Assembly (NCBI GenBank): GCA_013812465.1 | Contig: JACCTK010000257.1 | Location: 1-23,296 of the forward strand | Direction: 5' to 3' | DNA length: 23,296 nucleotides | Source: Actinomycetota bacterium | GTDB taxonomy: Bacteria; Actinomycetota; Thermoleophilia; Gaiellales; Gaiellaceae | Shown: one piece after another, positions 19,949 to 23,296 of the stretch | How the letters are laid out: every line of letters starts with the position of its first letter | Numbering within the stretch: the stretch's first letter is position 1 | Program-made: the position numbers and the translations under genes | Notes under the pieces: model-generated | Told to the model about the DNA's origin: nothing | Seen by the model: only the letters and a program-made list of their open reading frames with translations | Databases searched by the model: none

Positions 19949-21073
19949 ATGAACACAGACCTAGCCACGACTGTCGAGATCCGCGCGACCTGCTCCCGAA
20001 GCGAGCTCGCCGCCGCTCTCGGCACCGTCGCGCGAGGCCTCTCGACGCGCGGCGCGGTGCAGGTGCTGAGCGGGATCCTCCTGAGGGGCGAAGAGGGGAA
20101 GCTCATGCTCGCGTCCACTGACATGGAGATCTCGCTCCGCGCGTCGATCACCGGGGACACCGCCGGCGAAGGCGCAGTCGTGGTGCCTGGGCGTCTTCTC
20201 ACCGACCTCGCGAGGCTCCTTCCGGATGACACGGTGACGCTGTCCTACGAAGAGGGCGAAGGTGTTCTGAATGTCACTTCCGGAAGCCACGCCTCGAAGC
20301 TGAACGTCTATAACGCCGAGGATTTCCCCCGTCTCCCACCGACGGACGTCCAACTCCACACGATCGCCGCGCCGGCGCTGCTCGCGACCATCGAGAAGGT
20401 CGCACGCGCCGCGTCGCGCGACGAGTCCCGGCCGGTTCTGACGGGGATCCTCGTCCGCTTCGAGGCGGACCAGCTGATCATGGCGGCCACCGACTCGTAC
20501 CGCCTCGCGGTGAAGGAGACCGGTCTCGAGGAGAGCGGCCCCGAGCTCGACGCGATCATCCCGGCTCGCGCGCTGCAGGAGCTCGCCCGTCTTGCGGGAG
20601 GCGCCGATGAAGTTCAGCTCGGTGTCCACGAGAACCACGTCATTTTCAGCGCGGGCGACGTCTGGCTGACGAGCCGCAGGATCGACGGGCAGTTTCCGAA
20701 CTACAAGCAACTTCTCCCGGAGACCTTCGAGGCCGAGATCACCACTGCGCGGGCGCCCTTGCTCGAGGTCATTCGCCGCGCGGGCGTCCTCGCTCAGCGA
20801 AACGCCCCGTTGCGCCTGCGCTTCTCCGAGGGCGAGCTGGCCGTGTCGGCGCAGACGCAGGACGTCGGAGAGGCGCACGAGTCGATCCCGATCGAGTACG
20901 CGGGCGAGGTGCTCGAGATCGGCTTCAACCCCGATTTCCTGAGAGACGGCTTGGAAGCCGTGAACGGCGAGACCGTTCAGCTGAAGCTCATCAATCCCCT
21001 TCGCCCGGGGCTCATCGTCTCGCCGGACGAGCGCTTCTCGTACTTGATCATGCCGATCCGTCTCCCGGACTGA
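19949..21073 (+). CDS. dnaN: DnaN, DNA polymerase III beta sliding clamp
   Basis: The 374-residue beta clamp forms a ring dimer that tethers polymerase III and other enzymes to DNA. Recognisable blocks are TVARGLSTRGAVQVLSGILL (27-46), ASRDESRPVLTGIL, AATDSYRLAV, DGQFPNYKQLLP and the C-terminal YLIMPIRLPD, spread over three repeated domains as expected. ATG at 19949 has no obvious Shine-Dalgarno (TTTAGATC precedes it). An N-terminal extension of about ten residues before IRATCSRSELAAAL is slightly longer than in many clamps. recF follows after 20 nt. Confidence 0.98.
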   Translation: MNTDLATTVEIRATCSRSELAAALGTVARGLSTRGAVQVLSGILLRGEEGKLMLASTDMEISLRASITGDTAGEGAVVVPGRLLTDLARLLPDDTVTLSYEEGEGVLNVTSGSHASKLNVYNAEDFPRLPPTDVQLHTIAAPALLATIEKVARAASRDESRPVLTGILVRFEADQLIMAATDSYRLAVKETGLEESGPELDAIIPARALQELARLAGGADEVQLGVHENHVIFSAGDVWLTSRRIDGQFPNYKQLLPETFEAEITTARAPLLEVIRRAGVLAQRNAPLRLRFSEGELAVSAQTQDVGEAHESIPIEYAGEVLEIGFNPDFLRDGLEAVNGETVQLKLINPLRPGLIVSPDERFSYLIMPIRLPD

Positions 21074-21093
21074 TCCCAGCCTCAGGGGGCGGC

Positions 21094-22158
21094 CTGATCG
21101 TCCGCGAGGTCACGCTCCGCGACTTCCGCTCGTACCCACGCCTCGAGCTCGCCCTCGAGCCCGGAGTCGTGCTTGTCTCGGGGCCGAACGGGGCGGGTAA
21201 GACGAACTTGCTGGAAGCGCTGCATGTCGGCACGCAGGGCTTCTCTCCACGCTCGCGCTCGGATGCCCAGCTCGTCCGCTTCGACGCAGCGGCCGGCCGC
21301 GTTCGCCTCCAGGGGGTCAACGGCGAGACGCGCTTCGAGACGGAGGTGAGCCTGGGCGCGCGGGACGCAAGACGGGCACGCTTGAACGGCGGCGTCCTGA
21401 GCTCGGCCGAGCAGCTTCGACACGAGCTCGAGACGCTCGTCTTCACGCCGGATCGTCTCGCCGTCGTCAAGGGCGCTCCGGTTATCCGCAGGGCATATCT
21501 GGACAGGACTCTCGGACGTCTCTTCCCCGCTCGGGCGGCTCTGCCCGTGGAGTACGCGGCCGCGGTCGGCCAGCGGAACGCCGCGCTCCGGCGCCTGGCC
21601 GCCGGCGCCTCGTCACCGGACGCGCTCCCGCCGTGGACCGAATCCGTCGCATCGCTCGGCGCCGAGCTCGTGAGCGCCCGCGAGCAGGCCATCGGTCACC
21701 TGGCGCCTGCTTTCTCGAGCTGCGCGGACAGCCTCGGCCTCATGGGAGCGACGCTTGCGTACGAGGGTGGGCCGGTGACGGTCGCCGAGTACGAGCAGCG
21801 CCTCGCGCGAGACCTCGAGCGGGGGCTCACGGGCGCGGGACCGCACCTGCACGAGGTTTGTCTGCAGGTGGACGGACGCGATCTGCGGAGCTACGGGTCG
21901 CAGGGCGAGCAGCGGATCGCGGTTCTCGCGCTCGTCCTGGCCGAGGCGGAGACTCTCACCGAGAGGACCGGCCTCCGCCCGCTCGTTCTCCTCGACGACG
22001 TGCTCTCCGAGCTCGACGGCGATCGCCGGCTCGCCCTCGCCGCGCTCGTCATCGGCCCAGGGCAGACGCTGCTCACCACGACCGCCGCCGCGGCCTTCCC
22101 GCTGGAGCCGGCGCAGTCGCTGCTTGTCGCCCCGGGCGAGGTCCGAGAGCTGTCGTAG
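21094..22158 (+). CDS. recF: RecF, recombination mediator ATPase, CTG start
   Basis: RecF binds gapped DNA and helps RecOR load RecA. The 354-residue SMC-like ABC ATPase has Walker A GPNGAGKTN (30-38), the signature region SYGSQGEQRIAVLAL and Walker B LVLLDDVLSELD with D-loop features near the C-terminus. The chosen start is CTG at 21094. AGGGGG lies 4 nt upstream, and the resulting N-terminus IVREVTLRDFRSYPRLEL is the canonical RecF opening. No ATG, GTG or TTG lies in this frame between dnaN and that sequence, and the first available GTG (21169) would delete the first 25 residues, including the first strands. The stop codon lies in the first arm of a paired-hairpin repeat. Confidence 0.94.
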   Translation: MIVREVTLRDFRSYPRLELALEPGVVLVSGPNGAGKTNLLEALHVGTQGFSPRSRSDAQLVRFDAAAGRVRLQGVNGETRFETEVSLGARDARRARLNGGVLSSAEQLRHELETLVFTPDRLAVVKGAPVIRRAYLDRTLGRLFPARAALPVEYAAAVGQRNAALRRLAAGASSPDALPPWTESVASLGAELVSAREQAIGHLAPAFSSCADSLGLMGATLAYEGGPVTVAEYEQRLARDLERGLTGAGPHLHEVCLQVDGRDLRSYGSQGEQRIAVLALVLAEAETLTERTGLRPLVLLDDVLSELDGDRRLALAALVIGPGQTLLTTTAAAAFPLEPAQSLLVAPGEVRELS

Positions 22159-22224
22159 GGCGAGGCTCGCCTCGCCCTCTATGCTGCACCGAAGAACGCG
22201 GGCGAGGCAAACCTCGCCCCTACG
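22154..22224. repeat. Paired-hairpin repeat (REP/MITE-like) between recF and dciA
   Basis: Two hairpins, GGGCGAGG-CTCG-CCTCGCCC (22158-22177) and GGGCGAGG-CAAA-CCTCGCCC (22200-22219), lie 22 nt apart. With their CGTAG and CTACG flanks they form a larger inverted repeat: 22154-22177 is the reverse complement of 22200-22224 except for one G and the loop bases. The recF TAG stop (22156-22158) is part of the left arm. Short GTAGGGGCG-type palindromes are a known kind of dispersed repeat in several GC-rich phyla. The element could also act as a transcription or mRNA-decay barrier. Confidence 0.7.
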
Positions 22225-22245
22225 AGGGCGTTTCCACCGCAGCAG

Positions 22246-22719
22246 ATGGAGCGAATCGGAAAATCCGTCGAGCATGTGCTCTCGCGAAGCGGTGGCGAAA
22301 CGGCGCTCGCGCTCGCGGAGATCACGGCCGCCTGGCCGAAGGCGGTGGGGGAGACGGTCGCTCGTGAGGCATGGCCGCTACGGGTCGCGCGGGACGGGAC
22401 GCTGCACGTGGCGACCACGTCCTCGACCTGGGCGTTCGAGCTCGACCGCCTGTCGCCGGAGATCGAGGAGCAGCTCCGCGCGCTGATCGGCCCCGCGACC
22501 CCGAAGAGGCTCCGCTTTCGCATCGGTCCTGTGCCCGAGCCGGGCGCGGACCTCCGCGAGGCCGCCGAGACCTCCGCGAAGGCCGCTCAGTCGACGCCGG
22601 AGGCAGACGCGGAGGCAGCCTCGCTGACCTCCGAAGTCGAAGATCCGGAGCTCCGCGCGCTCATCGCCAGAGCGGCGCGGGCGAGCCTTTCTCGAGTCTC
22701 GTCCGGCCGTCGTTTCTGA
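22246..22719 (+). CDS. dciA: DUF721/DciA-family protein, probable replicative helicase loader
   Basis: A 157-residue DUF721 protein in the recF-gyrB interval, the same place as actinobacterial dciA genes. DciA proteins are the widespread bacterial loader or operator of the DnaB helicase. The N-terminal KH-like domain includes [44 protein letters not shown] (about 26-69), with the W-x-x-x-VG and W-A-x-E-L landmarks. The tail is Ala/Glu-rich and probably disordered (about 95-157). ATG at 22246 has only a weak upstream GCAGCAG; the paired-hairpin repeat ends 21 nt before it. Its neighbours, dnaA and dnaN upstream and gyrB downstream, support a replication role. Confidence 0.88.
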   Translation: MERIGKSVEHVLSRSGGETALALAEITAAWPKAVGETVAREAWPLRVARDGTLHVATTSSTWAFELDRLSPEIEEQLRALIGPATPKRLRFRIGPVPEPGADLREAAETSAKAAQSTPEADAEAASLTSEVEDPELRALIARAARASLSRVSSGRRF

Positions 22720-22725
22720 TACACT
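22720..22725 (+). promoter_or_regulatory. -10 box TACACT of gyrB
   Basis: TACACT follows the dciA stop directly. Transcription would begin at about 22732, which is the first base of the hairpin before gyrB, so the whole predicted leader is that hairpin. No clear -35 was found. Confidence 0.45.
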
Positions 22726-22731
22726 TCTCGA

Positions 22732-22764
22732 AGCCCGCAAAACCTGGATTTTGCAGGGCTTTTT
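22732..22764 (+). terminator. Terminator-shaped hairpin abutting the gyrB start codon
   Basis: AGCCCGCAAAA (22732-22742) pairs with TTTTGCAGGGCT (22749-22760) with one bulged A and a CCTGGA loop, followed by TTTTT ending at 22764. This has the form of an intrinsic terminator, yet the gyrB ATG starts at 22766. The only Shine-Dalgarno-like bases (AGGG, 22755-22758) are in its 3' arm. It could end dciA transcripts or act as an attenuator or translational gate for gyrB. Confidence 0.6.
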
Positions 22765-22765
22765 C

Positions 22766-23296
22766 ATGGCCGAAGCAGCCTATACCGCAAAGGACATCAC
22801 TGTCCTGGAAGGTCTCGAGCCGGTCCGACTTCGACCCGGAATGTACATCGGCTCGACGGGCCCGCGAGGCCTTCATCACCTCGTCTACGAGGTGGTCGAC
22901 AACGCCGTCGACGAGGCTCTCGCAGGACGCAACGACCTCGTCGAGGTAGCCATCCATCCCGACAACTCGGTGACAGTCAGAGACGCCGGCGCCGGAATTC
23001 CGGTCGACATGATCCCGGAGCAGGGCCTGCCGGCGCTGACGGTCGTGCTCACCAAGCTTCACGCCGGAGGAAAGTTCGGCGGGGACGGTTACAAGGTCTC
23101 CGGCGGCCTCCACGGCGTCGGCGTGTCGGTTGTCAACGCGCTCTCCGAGTGGCTCGTCGCCGAGGTGCGCCGCGACAAGAAGGTCTACCGCCAGGAGTTC
23201 GCCCGCGGGGAGCCGACCACGGATATGCAGACGATCGGGGTGGCGGGAAAGGACGAGTCTGGAACGACGATCTCCTTCCTCCCCGACCCAGACGTT
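22766..23296 (+). CDS. gyrB: GyrB, DNA gyrase subunit B (C-terminal part beyond window)
   Basis: The first 177 residues of the gyrase ATPase subunit are present, about a quarter of the usual 650 or so. They cover the GHKL nucleotide fold: [20 protein letters not shown], catalytic Glu in [14 protein letters not shown], the G1 region DAGAGIPVD, and the lid [20 protein letters not shown] followed by VVNALSEWL. Position and motifs fit GyrB rather than ParE. The G1 motif differs from the very common D-N/D-G-R-G-I-P: Asp and both glycines remain, but the arginine is alanine and the second residue is alanine. The ATG directly follows the hairpin and U-tract described above. Confidence 0.96.
   Translation, partial: MAEAAYTAKDITVLEGLEPVRLRPGMYIGSTGPRGLHHLVYEVVDNAVDEALAGRNDLVEVAIHPDNSVTVRDAGAGIPVDMIPEQGLPALTVVLTKLHAGGKFGGDGYKVSGGLHGVGVSVVNALSEWLVAEVRRDKKVYRQEFARGEPTTDMQTIGVAGKDESGTTISFLPDPDV

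Overview
The window is a GC-rich (roughly two-thirds G+C by eye) bacterial chromosome segment centred on the replication origin. The gene order gyrB-dciA-recF-dnaN-dnaA-rpmH-rnpA-yidD-yidC-jag-rsmG-parA-parB is the classic origin cluster. High GC, frequent GTG/TTG starts, promoters placed for leaderless mRNAs, a DciA-type DUF721 gene between recF and gyrB, and a YidC without a periplasmic domain all point to an actinobacterium. A deep-branching lineage such as Thermoleophilia/Gaiellales fits best, but that placement is inference from gene content.

Layout. 1-5725 (minus): a compact operon of OmpR-type response regulator, sensor histidine kinase, moaC, mogA, a UbiA-family prenyltransferase, ccmA, ccmB and ccmC (cut by the window edge). 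From moaC onward each gene starts on the stop codon of the one before (NTGA overlaps). 5777-7570 (plus): a membrane protein with an M28-like ectodomain that appears to lack catalytic residues. 7574-10895 (minus): a class A penicillin-binding protein followed by moeA. 10969-11664 (plus): CPBP-family membrane protease; 11671-12246 (minus): DUF151 bifunctional-nuclease protein. 12331-12404 (plus): tRNA-Ile(GAT). 12622-14206 (minus): parA-parB, divergent from a SAM methyltransferase (14257-14922, plus). 14954-18085 (minus): rpmH, rnpA, yidD, yidC, jag, rsmG. 18086-18398: candidate oriC with DnaA-box-like sites plus the dnaA promoter. 18399-23296 (plus): dnaA, dnaN, recF, dciA, gyrB (cut by the window edge).

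How the genes work together. The right half holds initiation (DnaA, probable helicase loader DciA), the sliding clamp, recombination repair, gyrase, segregation (ParAB) and the ribosome/membrane-insertion block (L34, RNase P protein, YidD, YidC, Jag, RsmG). The left half combines molybdenum cofactor synthesis (MoaC, MogA, MoeA), quinone prenylation and cytochrome c maturation (CcmABC) behind a two-component system, which suggests a respiration-related regulon.

The least ordinary signals are non-coding: a 173-bp element with perfect 21-bp inverted ends between jag and rsmG that supplies jag's stop codon; a paired-hairpin repeat after recF that supplies recF's stop; a terminator-shaped hairpin directly against the gyrB start codon; an 11-bp hairpin presenting the kinase ribosome-binding site in its loop; and a parS-like palindrome inside the kinase gene. 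mogA and recF both appear to start at CTG. I found no phage, CRISPR or defence genes, and no clearly novel protein system.
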